Shown: one piece after another, positions 6,270 to 13,036 of the stretch
Numbering within the stretch: position 1 is the first letter of the stretch
Layout of the letters: each line of letters opens with the position of its first letter
DNA from: Rhodovulum sulfidophilum
GTDB lineage: Bacteria; Pseudomonadota; Alphaproteobacteria; Rhodobacterales; Rhodobacteraceae
DNA: 16,138 nucleotides
Reading direction: 5' to 3'
Assembly: GCA_003241785.1 (NCBI GenBank)
Contig: QFPW01000039.1
Span: 1 to 16,138 of the forward strand
Program-made: the position numbers and the translations under genes
The notes under the pieces: model-generated
The model's database searches: none
The model's input: only the letters and a program-made list of their open reading frames with translations
What the model was told of the DNA's origin: nothing

Positions 6270-7496
6270 TCAGAGAAAGGGGAAGGACGGCGGATTGCCG
6301 AGCAGGCCGTTGGTCAGGTCGGGCCCGAAATTCGACGGCAGGTTCGCGACATGCGCCCGCGCCGCGTGAAGATCGAGCCAGGGCTGCACGATCGGGCTCG
6401 TCATGTAGATCGCGCGCCCCCCGAGGAGCGGCATGAGCGCGTCCACGAGATCGGCGCAGCGCTGCGGGACCGTCGAGGACTGGTAGCGATAGAGATTGCG
6501 CTTCTCCATCGGCACCATCTCGCCGGCTTCGACGCAGGCGACCATCTCGTCCATGTTGCGCCGGAGCACCGCCTCGATCTCGTCGAGCTGCGCCTCGGCC
6601 CGGGCGATGGCGTTCTGCATCAGCGGGTCGGCCTTGGACGCCTTGCCCGTATTGGTCGAGACGCGGTCCCGGGTGATCGCGAGCGCCGCGTCGATCGCGG
6701 CCCGCGCGCCCCCCATCGAGGCGGTGGAAACCAGCCGCAGGAAGACCTGGGCCCAGGGAAGGCCATAGATCGGCGCGGTGTTCTCGACCTGGCCCGGATT
6801 GGCGCAGAGGAACCCGTCGGAGGATTTGTGCGTGCGGTGCTCCGGAACGAAGGCGCCTTCTACGACCACGTCCTGGCTTCCCGTGCCCTGCAGGCCGAAC
6901 ACGTGCCAGGCGTCCCGGATCTCGTAATCCGCGCGCGGCAGCAGGAAGGTCCGCGCCTCGGGCGCCGCGTCCGGCGTCGCCGGGGGCACGATGGCGCCGA
7001 GCAGCACCCAGTCGCAGTGCTCGCAGCCGCTCGAGAAACCCCAGTGACCGCTGAGCTGGAAGCCGCCATCGACCCGCGTCACCTTGCCGACCGGCTGGTA
7101 GGAGGAGGAGACGAGCGTGCCGTCGTCCTCGCCCCAGACCTCGACCTGCGCCGCGTTCGGGAAAAGCGCGAGCTCGAACGGATGGCCGCCGACGACGCCG
7201 AAGACCCAGCCCGTCGACATGCAGCCGCGCGCGAGGATCTTCTGCGCCTCGAAGAACACGTTGGGGTGCATCTCGTATCCGCCCCAGCGGCGCGGCTGGA
7301 GGATCTTGAACAGCCCGGCCGCCTGGATCTCGGCGATCGTCTCGGCGGGCACCTTGCGCTCCGCGACGGCGCGGGCCGCGCGCTCGCGCAGCGCGGGCAC
7401 GAGGGCGCGGGCGCGGGCGATCAGCTCCTCCGGCGTCACGTCCGACTGGGGCGCCGGCGCGCGCAACGCTGTGGTCTCGGCGACATTGATTGCCAC
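6270..7496 (-). CDS. Flavin-dependent monooxygenase, HsaA-like (acyl-CoA dehydrogenase fold)
   Basis: 408 residues. It has the acyl-CoA dehydrogenase-type fold used by two-component FMNH2- or FADH2-dependent hydroxylases such as HsaA and HpaH-C2. Characteristic segments: PRRWGGYEMHP (68-78), CMSTGWVFGVVGGHPFELALF, YQPVGKV, then the FSSGCEHCDWV loop typical of the HsaA group, and DLHAARAHVAN near the C-terminus, whose H382 corresponds to the catalytic His region of HsaA. The predicted reaction is ortho-hydroxylation of a phenol to a catechol for the extradiol enzyme. The start is GTG (7496-7494) with AGGAGG nine bases upstream. It is the first gene of the minus operon, 57 bases from a TATAAT box. 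The reductase partner (HsaB type) is not in the window. Dibenzothiophene- or naphthoate-type oxygenases of the same fold are alternatives. Confidence 0.88.
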   Translation of the reverse strand: MAINVAETTALRAPAPQSDVTPEELIARARALVPALRERAARAVAERKVPAETIAEIQAAGLFKILQPRRWGGYEMHPNVFFEAQKILARGCMSTGWVFGVVGGHPFELALFPNAAQVEVWGEDDGTLVSSSYQPVGKVTRVDGGFQLSGHWGFSSGCEHCDWVLLGAIVPPATPDAAPEARTFLLPRADYEIRDAWHVFGLQGTGSQDVVVEGAFVPEHRTHKSSDGFLCANPGQVENTAPIYGLPWAQVFLRLVSTASMGGARAAIDAALAITRDRVSTNTGKASKADPLMQNAIARAEAQLDEIEAVLRRNMDEMVACVEAGEMVPMEKRNLYRYQSSTVPQRCADLVDALMPLLGGRAIYMTSPIVQPWLDLHAARAHVANLPSNFGPDLTNGLLGNPPSFPFL

Positions 7497-7552
7497 GGTC
7501 GCTATCCTCCTGTCGATGAGGGTTTCGCAAGGAATCGCCCTTGCACCCTGTC

Positions 7553-7558
7553 ATTATA
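7553..7558 (-). promoter_or_regulatory. Candidate -10 box for the monooxygenase-hydrolase-hydratase operon
   Basis: The minus strand reads TATAAT, 57 bases upstream of the GTG at 7496. It overlaps one of the ATGCGTATAA sites, so a regulator bound there would compete with RNA polymerase. No good -35 hexamer lies 16-18 bases upstream, which fits a regulated promoter. Confidence 0.4.
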
Positions 7559-7682
7559 CGCATTTGCTGTTCACACACTGATACAGTGCGTCTTATGCGT
7601 AGATCAAGTAGGATTCTGATACGCGATACCTCATGCACCCCAGTGGTGATCCGAAGCCGGGGGTGGCCCCCCCGAATTCGGC

Positions 7683-7694
7683 GATATGCGTATC
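7683..7694. promoter_or_regulatory. Best copy of the putative operator, GATATGCGTATC
   Basis: A 12-base near-palindrome (GATA-TGCG-TATC). The first 11 bases recur exactly at 11993-12003 before the acetaldehyde dehydrogenase operon, and nine recur at 4611-4619 before the Rieske gene. Confidence 0.5.
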
Positions 7695-7712
7695 TGAATC
7701 GGTCAATAAGTC

Positions 7713-7742
7713 TTGATATAGCGCCATAAGTATCGGTATATG
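7713..7742 (+). promoter_or_regulatory. Candidate sigma-70-like promoter for the extradiol dioxygenase
   Basis: TTGATA at 7713-7718 and TATATG at 7737-7742 are separated by 18 bases, about 100 bases before the ATG at 7841. It lies just downstream of the best operator copy at 7683-7694, and its -10 overlaps another variant. Confidence 0.35.
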
Positions 7743-7840
7743 CCTAAAATGCGTTCTGAAATCAGATGATCAGGCGCGCATCGAGGTGGTTCCGCCGCGG
7801 CGACCCCCGATGTCAAGAAGCTTCACCAGGAGAGGAAACG

Positions 7841-8749
7841 ATGAAGGTCAAGTCTTTGGGTTACGTCGTGATCAGCACGCGCGATCTGGCCGCATGGGCC
7901 GATTTCGCGGGCGAAGTCATGGGTTTGATGCCGGTCCCCTCGCAGAGCGAGGACGTGCTGCTGTTCCGTATGGATGACCGCCCGTTCCGCGTGCGCGTCG
8001 AGAAGAGCGAGCAGGAAGGCTTCCGCCTGGCCGGCTGGGAATTCGAATCGAAGGCCGCGTTCGAGGCGGCGATCGAGCGCCTGCGCGCCGCCGGGCGCGA
8101 GGTCGAAATCTGCGACGCCGCGCTCGCCAAGGACCGCCAGGTCACGGAGCTGGCCCGCTCCACGGATCCGGCGGGCTATGAATTCGAGATCTACTACGGC
8201 CGCGTCCTCGATTACGCGGTGTTCCGCTCCCCCGCGGGCATCACCGGTTTCGTGACGGGTCAGTCGGGCGAGATGGGCGTCGGGCACGTGGTCCTGTCGG
8301 ACTTCAATTTCGATGGCCTGCACGATTTCTATCGCGAGGTGCTGGGCTTCGGGGACACCGATCTCGGCCATTTCTTCCTGGGCGGCGGCGGCCCCGAGGA
8401 TCCCGGCGTGAAGTTCGCCTTCCTGCACGCGGACAACGCCCGCCACCACAGCCTGGCGATCGGTGGCCTGCCGCGTCTCGACCCGGGCCTCGTGCACATG
8501 ATGGTCGAGGTCGAGACCGTCGACGACGTCGGACTCGCGCTCGAGCGCGCGCAGAAGGCGGGCCACACCATCTCCGCGAGCCTCGGCCGGCATGTGAACG
8601 ACAAGATGATCTCGTTCTATGTCCGCTCGCCGAGCGGCTTCGACATCGAGTACGGATGCCACGGGCTTCTGATCGATCCGGAAACCTGGATCCCGACCAC
8701 CAGCCTGCCCGTCAGCTATTGGGGGCACGCCTTCGCGCGGCCCGAATGA
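7841..8749 (+). CDS. Type I extradiol ring-cleavage dioxygenase (BphC/HsaC-like, two VOC domains)
   Basis: 302 residues, the usual two-domain vicinal-oxygen-chelate length. It cleaves a catechol next to its hydroxyls. Fe(II) ligands are H149 (GVGHVVL), H219 (GLVHMMVEV) and E270 (GFDIEYG). Second-sphere residues H203 (RHHSLAI) and Y260 (ISFYVRSP) are present, so the enzyme should be active. The N-terminal VOC domain (about 1-120) is non-catalytic, as in BphC and HsaC. AGGAGAGG precedes the ATG at 7841 by five bases; an in-frame ATG farther upstream has no ribosome site. It is transcribed away from the monooxygenase operon out of the shared regulatory region. The catechol made by the HsaA-like enzyme would be its substrate. 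A single-gene transcript is likely because a hairpin follows. Confidence 0.94.
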   Translation: MKVKSLGYVVISTRDLAAWADFAGEVMGLMPVPSQSEDVLLFRMDDRPFRVRVEKSEQEGFRLAGWEFESKAAFEAAIERLRAAGREVEICDAALAKDRQVTELARSTDPAGYEFEIYYGRVLDYAVFRSPAGITGFVTGQSGEMGVGHVVLSDFNFDGLHDFYREVLGFGDTDLGHFFLGGGGPEDPGVKFAFLHADNARHHSLAIGGLPRLDPGLVHMMVEVETVDDVGLALERAQKAGHTISASLGRHVNDKMISFYVRSPSGFDIEYGCHGLLIDPETWIPTTSLPVSYWGHAFARPE

Positions 8750-8755
8750 GGAAAA

Positions 8756-8785
8756 GGGGCGACGGCGGTACCCCGCCGTCGCCCC
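8756..8785. terminator. Strong hairpin between the convergent dioxygenase and ferredoxin genes
   Basis: GGGGCGACGGCGG at 8756-8768 pairs perfectly with 8773-8785 around a TACC loop (13-bp stem). On the minus strand TTTTCC follows, making a good intrinsic terminator for the ferredoxin gene. On the plus strand it lies 6 bases past the dioxygenase stop without a T-run, so it may only block or stabilise that transcript. Confidence 0.8.
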
Positions 8786-8822
8786 CCTCGCCTTCCGATC
8801 CGGGCCCGCGGCGCCGGTCGGC

Positions 8823-9143
8823 CTATTGCTGCGAGACCGGCAGCCGGACCCGGATCCCGTCAAGATCCTCGGTCAACTCGATCTGGCACGCCAGCCGCGA
8901 GGTTTCCTCCGGCCCGATCGTGTATTCCAGCATCTCCCGCTCCGAGTCGGACGGCGGGTCGAGCCGCCCGGCCCAGTCCGGGTCGACGATGACATGGCAC
9001 GTGGCGCAGGCGCAGCTGCCGCCGCATTCGGCGTCGATGCCGGCGACGTCGTTTCGCACCGCCGCTTCCATCACGCTGAGGCCGGCTTCCGCCTCGACGG
9101 TCGTCGTCTCGCCGTCGGCGGACACGAAGGTAACTTTCGGCAT
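8823..9143 (-). CDS. [2Fe-2S] ferredoxin, adrenodoxin type
   Basis: 106 residues, typical for bacterial adrenodoxin/putidaredoxin-like ferredoxins. The cluster ligands are C40, C46, C49 (CGGSCACATC, spacing C-x5-C-x2-C) and C86 (RLACQI). The acidic segment DSEREMLEY before the last cysteine is the usual partner-docking helix. It shuttles single electrons from an NADH-dependent ferredoxin reductase to an oxygenase, here most likely the KshA-like Rieske protein (inference from the cluster). It starts at ATG 9143 with GGAG nine bases upstream. The nearest upstream gene on its strand is the second Lrp-type regulator, which ends 386 bases away beyond two hairpins, so the ferredoxin probably has its own promoter. 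The matching reductase gene is at 10727-11953. Confidence 0.93.
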   Translation of the reverse strand: MPKVTFVSADGETTTVEAEAGLSVMEAAVRNDVAGIDAECGGSCACATCHVIVDPDWAGRLDPPSDSEREMLEYTIGPEETSRLACQIELTEDLDGIRVRLPVSQQ

Positions 9144-9529
9144 GGCCGATCACTCCAAATTCGTCGCGTTGAGCGATTCTAGCCCGGCGTCGCCGCGGCG
9201 CTCCGTGGCGCCCGGCCCGTTCCGGCGGCGCCCCGGGCGAGACCGCGTCCAAGGGTTGGAGAGTTCGCATCGGCCGCGCGCCCCGGTTGGCGCGGCGGCG
9301 GCTCGCGACCGGCCTCGGCGTCCATGCGTCTTCTTCCCCGATACCCTTGCTTGTGGGCGCCGCGACCGGGCAAGACGGCGACGCCTTGATCCACTGCTAC
9401 ATCCGGCGCCGGGCGGGCGCAAGCCAAAACACCCGGTATGCGTAGCGGATCAGCCACCGATCTACGCGGCCCCCGAATCCGCGCCGGCCCAGGCGGGGAT
9501 TCGCGCCCCGGATTCGCGGGGGCGCCCGC
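9144..9529. promoter_or_regulatory. 386-base gene-free region upstream of the ferredoxin
   Basis: No frame here shows family motifs or the local codon bias. It contains one copy of the putative operator word (GTATGCGTAG, 9436-9445), nearly 300 bases before the ferredoxin ATG, and the paired hairpins at 9474-9525 near the end of the regulator gene. A ferredoxin promoter presumably lies within, but no -35/-10 pair stands out. Confidence 0.35.
9474..9525 (-). terminator. Paired GC-rich hairpins after the Lrp-type regulator genes
   Basis: 9474-9485 (CGAATCCGCGCC) pairs with 9492-9503 with one mismatch and a 6-base loop. GCGCCCC at 9503-9509 pairs with GGGGCGC at 9519-9525. The ggattcg word is repeated, so the two stems are alternatives or adjacent. 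They begin 5 bases after the regulator stop at 9530. There is no T-run. Confidence 0.35.
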
Positions 9530-10021
9530 TCATTCCTCCTCGGCGGACGCGTCGGAGGGCGGCGGCAGGATGCGGGACATGCGGGCGTTGTACTTAAGGC
9601 TGTGAACGGCGACCGATACGGTGACGTCGTGGATTCCCGTCAGGACCTTGATCTTTTTCGAGACGAGGCGGTGGACCTCGTCGAGGCTGGTGAAAAGCCC
9701 CATGACCATCAGGTTGTACCGGCCGCACATGATCATCACGCAGTCGAGGGCCTTGATGGCGGAAAGCTTCCGCGCGAGCGCGGCGACCTCGCGCGGCTCG
9801 GCCTTGATCCCCATCATCACCAGGTTGGGCGAACCGACGAGCTCGAAGCTCTTGATCACGGTGAACTCGATCAGGCCCTCGCCCTGCAGGCGCTTGATGC
9901 GGGTGCGGATGGTGCCTTCGGTCACGCCGAGCTCGGTCGCGATGGCGCGGTTGGACGATCGCCCGTTCCGCCCCAGCGCGTCGATGACGCGGCGGTCGAG
10001 CACGTCGAGCGCCCGGGTCAC
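9530..10021 (-). CDS. Lrp/AsnC-family transcriptional regulator (second of a coupled pair)
   Basis: 163 residues. The N-terminal winged helix-turn-helix (about 5-50) has the Lrp pattern LDRRVIDALGRNGR, then SNRAIATELGVTEGTIRTRI. The C-terminal ligand-binding alpha/beta sandwich (about 65-145) contains CGRYNLMVMG and a final HSLKYN strand, followed by an acidic tail. Lrp/AsnC proteins form dimers and octamers and respond to small metabolites. The start is GTG (10021-10019), overlapping the stop of the preceding regulator by four bases (GTGA) with no clear ribosome site, so translation depends on the upstream gene. A hetero-oligomer or a division of labour between the two is plausible. It is a candidate regulator of the GATATGCGTATC sites; the effector is unknown. 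Confidence 0.9.
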   Translation of the reverse strand: MTRALDVLDRRVIDALGRNGRSSNRAIATELGVTEGTIRTRIKRLQGEGLIEFTVIKSFELVGSPNLVMMGIKAEPREVAALARKLSAIKALDCVMIMCGRYNLMVMGLFTSLDEVHRLVSKKIKVLTGIHDVTVSVAVHSLKYNARMSRILPPPSDASAEEE

Positions 10022-10497
10022 AGCGGCGCCACGTTGAAGCCGAACTTGACGATGTCGGCGATCGCCGGGTCAACCTCGGAGATGCCCGGAATCGCGCCGA
10101 CGCGCTCGAGCAGGAACGTCTTCACCTCCTCGAAATCCCGCGTCACGACCAGGATCTCGATGTCATAGGCGCCTTCCATGATATGCACGCTCGCGACCTC
10201 GCTCATCTCCACGAGATCGCGCGCCACCGCGTCCACCGACCGGCCCGAGACCTTGATCCCGGCGGCGACCAGCATCTCGTAGCCGAAGGCCGAGAAATCC
10301 GCGACGGCGACGACCTTGGCCAGCTTCTCCTCCTCCAGCCGCGTCAGGCGGGTGGAGACGGTCGCCGCGGTGATCGACAGCTGTTCCGCGATTTCCTGGT
10401 TCGTGGCGCGGCCGTTGCCGCGCAGGATATCGAGAATCGCCTCGTCGACGGCGTCGATATCGGACGAGCTGGACCGTCTTCTTCTTCTGAGCTTCAC
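10018..10497 (-). CDS. Lrp/AsnC-family transcriptional regulator (first of a coupled pair)
   Basis: 159 residues from the GTG at 10497, which has AGGGGT six bases upstream. An ATG at 10521 with a weaker site, or a still longer frame to 10608, would add an Arg-rich N-terminus. After a short basic leader, IDAVDEAILDILRGNGR starts the winged helix-turn-helix, with ATNQEIAEQLSITAATVSTRL as its core (about 31-51). The C-terminal sandwich (about 75-155) includes EGAYDIEILVVTRDF and IADIVKFGF. It is clearly divergent from its partner at 9530-10021, so this is not a recent duplication. It is transcribed divergently from the ferredoxin reductase. Its role in controlling the catabolic operons is inferred only from proximity. 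Confidence 0.88.
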   Translation of the reverse strand: MKLRRRRRSSSSDIDAVDEAILDILRGNGRATNQEIAEQLSITAATVSTRLTRLEEEKLAKVVAVADFSAFGYEMLVAAGIKVSGRSVDAVARDLVEMSEVASVHIMEGAYDIEILVVTRDFEEVKTFLLERVGAIPGISEVDPAIADIVKFGFNVAPL

Positions 10498-10726
10498 GCG
10501 CTTACCCCTGACCCGCGCCATCCGGCGACACTGCGCAAATCTAGCAAGTCCGGGACAGGAAAGCGATGAGGTCCATCGTTTTCGTGCCCTTCGTCTGCTC
10601 ATTTCCAAAGCGGGCTAGTCCGAACGGGTGTGGTGGGGGGACGCTTGCGCGGGCCAATGCTGGGCTCCGGCCGTCGCGTCCCGCGGGGCCGGACGGATCC
10701 CTGAACCTGACAGTCACGAGAGTGGA
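10498..10726. promoter_or_regulatory. Divergent intergenic region: regulators versus ferredoxin reductase
   Basis: These 229 bases must carry the promoters for the regulator pair (leftward) and the reductase (rightward). Unlike the other control regions, it shows no clear copy of the TATGCGTA word. No confident promoter hexamers were assigned. Confidence 0.35.
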
Positions 10727-11953
10727 ATGGCAGACCCGCGAGATCAGAAGGTCGTCATCATCGGTGCCGGACAGGCCGCGGCGACGACGGCCGCGACGCT
10801 GAGGCAACTGGGTTTCCCCGGCCCGGTGACGATGATCGGCGCGGAACCCGCGCCGCCCTACCAGCGCCCGCCGCTTTCCAAGGCCTACCTCAAGGGCGCG
10901 GTGCCGGACTCGCGGCTCCACGTCAAGCCGGCGGAGTTCTACGCGGCGCAGGAGATCACGCTTCGCCTCGGCGAGACCGCAGTCGCGATCGACCGCGCCG
11001 CCCGCGCCGTGCGCACCGCCTCGGGCGCGCGGTTCCCATACGACAAGCTGGTGATCGCGACCGGATCCCGGCCGCGACCCGTGCCTGTCGAGGGCGCCGA
11101 CCTGCCCGGAGCGCTGACCCTGCGCACCCTCGCCGACGTCGACGCGCTCCGCCTGGTCGCGACCGCCGGCAAGCGCCTCGTGGTGGTCGGCGCCGGCTAA
11201 ATCGGGCTCGAGGCCGCGGCCGTCGCGCGCCAGATGGGGCTCGAGGTCACGGTGCTCGAGGCCGCCGACCGGGTGCTGGCGCGGGTCACGAGCCCGATCC
11301 TCTCGGATTTCTACCAGGAGCTGCACAGGGCGGCGGGGACCGCGCTGCGCCTCGGCGTCCAGGTCGCGGCCTTCGTGGGCGCGGAGGGCCGCGTCGCCGG
11401 CGTGCGCCTCGCAAGCGGCGAGGTCATCCCGGCGGATATCGTTCTCGTCGGCGTGGGCATCCTCCCGAACCAGGAGCTGGCCGAGGCCGCCGGGCTCCTC
11501 TGCGAGAACGGGATCAACACCGACGCCCTGACCCGCTCCGAGGACCCGGCGATCCACGCCGTCGGCGACTGCGCCAACCGCGTCATCGAGCCCTATGGCC
11601 GCCGGGGCCGGCTCGAGAGCGTCCACAACGCGATCGAGACCGGCCGGATCGCCGCGGCCGCGATCCAGGGCGTGGCGCCGCCCGCGCTCGACACGCCCTG
11701 GTTCTGGTCGGACCAGTTCGAGCACAAGCTCCAGACCGCCGGCCTTCTGACCGGCTACGACGAGGCGATCGTGCGGGGCTCCGTCCCCGAGCGCAAATTC
11801 TCGGTCTGGTATCTCAGGGACGGCCGGGTCCTGGCCGTCGACGCGGTAAACCACCCCGGCGACTTCATGGCGGGCAAGAAGGCCGTCGGAAAGCTGGCCG
11901 CCGATGTGCCGGCGCTCGCCGGCCAGATGGAGGCGGCGAAGCCTTCCCTCTAG
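10727..11953 (+). pseudogene. NADH:ferredoxin reductase (FAD), interrupted by one in-frame TAA
   Basis: Read through the stop, the frame gives a 408-residue protein of the usual length for putidaredoxin-reductase-like enzymes. Features are the FAD motif IIGAGQAA (about 11-18), PYQRPPLSKAYLKG, the ATGSRPR hinge, the NADH motif VVVGAG-x-IGLEAA, IHAVGDCAN for FAD binding, and a C-terminal domain with WFWSDQF. Codon 158 (11198-11200) is TAA where the NADH glycine motif normally has Tyr (TAC or TAT), a one-base change. The same frame stays open to TAG at 11953, with no other lesion and intact codon bias. The nonsense mutation therefore looks recent, or is a sequencing error. A 157-residue product would lack NADH binding; a restart at the ATG at 11234 would lack the FAD motif. 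It would serve the ferredoxin at 8823-9143. The start ATG follows a GAGAG site. Confidence 0.85.
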
Positions 11954-12089
11954 GTTAGAGTGCATTAGACGATGAGCTCCCTAATATATTGCGATATGCG
12001 TATATTTATGGGATAAATGATACGCAAAACGTGGATCCGGCATCGCCGGCCATCATGGCGCCCTCCGCGCCATGCAACGGGAGGTTCGC
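11954..12089. promoter_or_regulatory. Promoter region of the acetaldehyde dehydrogenase-aldolase operon with operator copies
   Basis: This short AT-rich gap holds GATATGCGTAT at 11993-12003, identical to 11 bases of the copy at 7683, and GATACGC at 12019-12025. TATATT at 12001-12006 could serve as a -10 and overlaps the first site. The same signal in the divergent control region suggests co-regulation of the upper and lower halves of the pathway. Confidence 0.5.
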
Positions 12090-13025
12090 TTGGCAAAGCT
12101 AAAGGCAGCCATTCTGGGATCGGGCAATATCGGCACCGACCTGATGATCAAAATCCTGCGCGACGGCTCGAATCTCGAGATGGGCGTGCTGGTCGGGGTC
12201 GATCCCGAATCCGACGGGCTCGCGCGCGCCCGCCGGATGGGGGTCGCCACCTGCGCCGAGGGGATCGACGGGCTTGTCCGGATGCCGGACTGGCGCGAGA
12301 TCGGCGTCGTCTTCGACGCGACCTCGGCCTACGCGCATGCCAGGCATTCGGAGATCGCCGTCGCGGCGGGCAAGCAGGTGATCGACCTCACGCCCGCGGC
12401 CATCGGCCCCTTCGTCGTGCCCACGGTCAACCTCGACGCGCATCTCGCGCAGCCCAACATCAACATGGTCACCTGCGGCGGGCAGGCGACGATCCCGATG
12501 GTGCACGCCGTCCGCCGCGTCGCGACCGCGGTGCCCTACGCCGAAATCGTCGCCTCGATCTCCTCCCTGTCGGCGGGACCGGGCACGCGGGCCAACATCG
12601 ACGAATTCACCCGGACCACCGCCGGGGCCATCGAGACGGTCGGGGGCGCGTCCAGGGGCCGCGCGGTCATCATCCTCAACCCCGCCGAGCCTCCGGTCAT
12701 GATGCGCGACACCGTCTTCACCCTGTCGCAGGGCGCCGAGCCCGAGGCGATCGAGGCCTCGGTCGAGGCGATGGCGCGCGACGTTCAGGCCTATGTGCCC
12801 GGCTACCGGCTGAAGCAGAAGGTCCAGTTCGAGCGGATCGGCGACAACCAGCCGCTGGTCATCCCGGGCTATGGAAGCTTCACCGGCCTCAAATCCTCGA
12901 TCTTCCTCGAAGTGGAGGGGGCCGCGCACTACCTGCCGTCCTACGCCGGCAATCTCGACATCATGACCTCGGCCGCGCTCGCCACGGCCGAACGCTGGGT
13001 CGAACGCACCCGCGTCGCCGCCTGA
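12090..13025 (+). CDS. mhpF: Acetaldehyde dehydrogenase (acetylating), HsaG/BphJ/MhpF type
   Basis: 311 residues from a TTG start. GGGAGG lies five bases before this TTG, and the MAKLKAAILGSGNIGTDL N-terminus matches the family. An in-frame ATG at 12072 is possible but has no ribosome site. The enzyme oxidises acetaldehyde (or propanal, in steroid-type routes) with NAD and CoA to the acyl-CoA. The Rossmann motif GSGNIG is at 10-15, the catalytic C129 sits in NMVTCGGQAT, and the C-terminal dimerisation domain contains QKVQFERIG and GAAHYLPSYAGNLDIMTSAA. In BphI/BphJ-like complexes the aldehyde is channelled directly from the aldolase, encoded here 11 bases downstream. It is the first gene of the plus-strand operon. 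Confidence 0.95.
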   Translation: MAKLKAAILGSGNIGTDLMIKILRDGSNLEMGVLVGVDPESDGLARARRMGVATCAEGIDGLVRMPDWREIGVVFDATSAYAHARHSEIAVAAGKQVIDLTPAAIGPFVVPTVNLDAHLAQPNINMVTCGGQATIPMVHAVRRVATAVPYAEIVASISSLSAGPGTRANIDEFTRTTAGAIETVGGASRGRAVIILNPAEPPVMMRDTVFTLSQGAEPEAIEASVEAMARDVQAYVPGYRLKQKVQFERIGDNQPLVIPGYGSFTGLKSSIFLEVEGAAHYLPSYAGNLDIMTSAALATAERWVERTRVAA

Positions 13026-13036
13026 GGAGAGCCAGC

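Larger units (their letters stand above)
7497..7840. promoter_or_regulatory. Divergent promoter region with a cluster of TATGCGTA-like sites
   Basis: This 344-base gene-free stretch is clearly AT-richer than the genes. It lies between the minus operon (monooxygenase onward) and the extradiol dioxygenase. It holds several variants of one near-palindromic word: TTATACGCAT 7554-7563, TATGCGTA 7594-7601, GATACGCGATAC 7618-7629, GATATGCGTATC 7683-7694, GGTATATGCC 7735-7744 and AATGCGTTC 7748-7756. The arrangement fits joint control of both directions by one regulator (inference). Confidence 0.65.

Noticed and set aside
6259..7638. A 735-codon open frame on the minus strand that would fuse a long N-terminal domain to the hydrolase
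   Set aside because: The upstream part is an Arg/Gly-rich out-of-frame reading of the HsaA-like monooxygenase gene. The hydrolase has its own family-typical N-terminus at 6258.
7497..7840. Possible CRISPR-like or iteron array because of the repeated TATGCGTA words
   Set aside because: Copies are short, irregularly spaced and variable, and they recur at other promoters in the window. Operator sites fit better than an array or replication origin.
11200..11233. Programmed readthrough or recoding at the reductase TAA
   Set aside because: TAA is not a selenocysteine or pyrrolysine codon, no special downstream structure stands out, and the position is an ordinary Tyr in the family. A point mutation or base-call error is simpler.
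10541..11965. A 474-codon minus-strand open frame opposite the ferredoxin reductase
   Set aside because: It is the antisense of a GC-rich gene, has no family motifs, and the plus strand carries clear FAD/NADH motifs.
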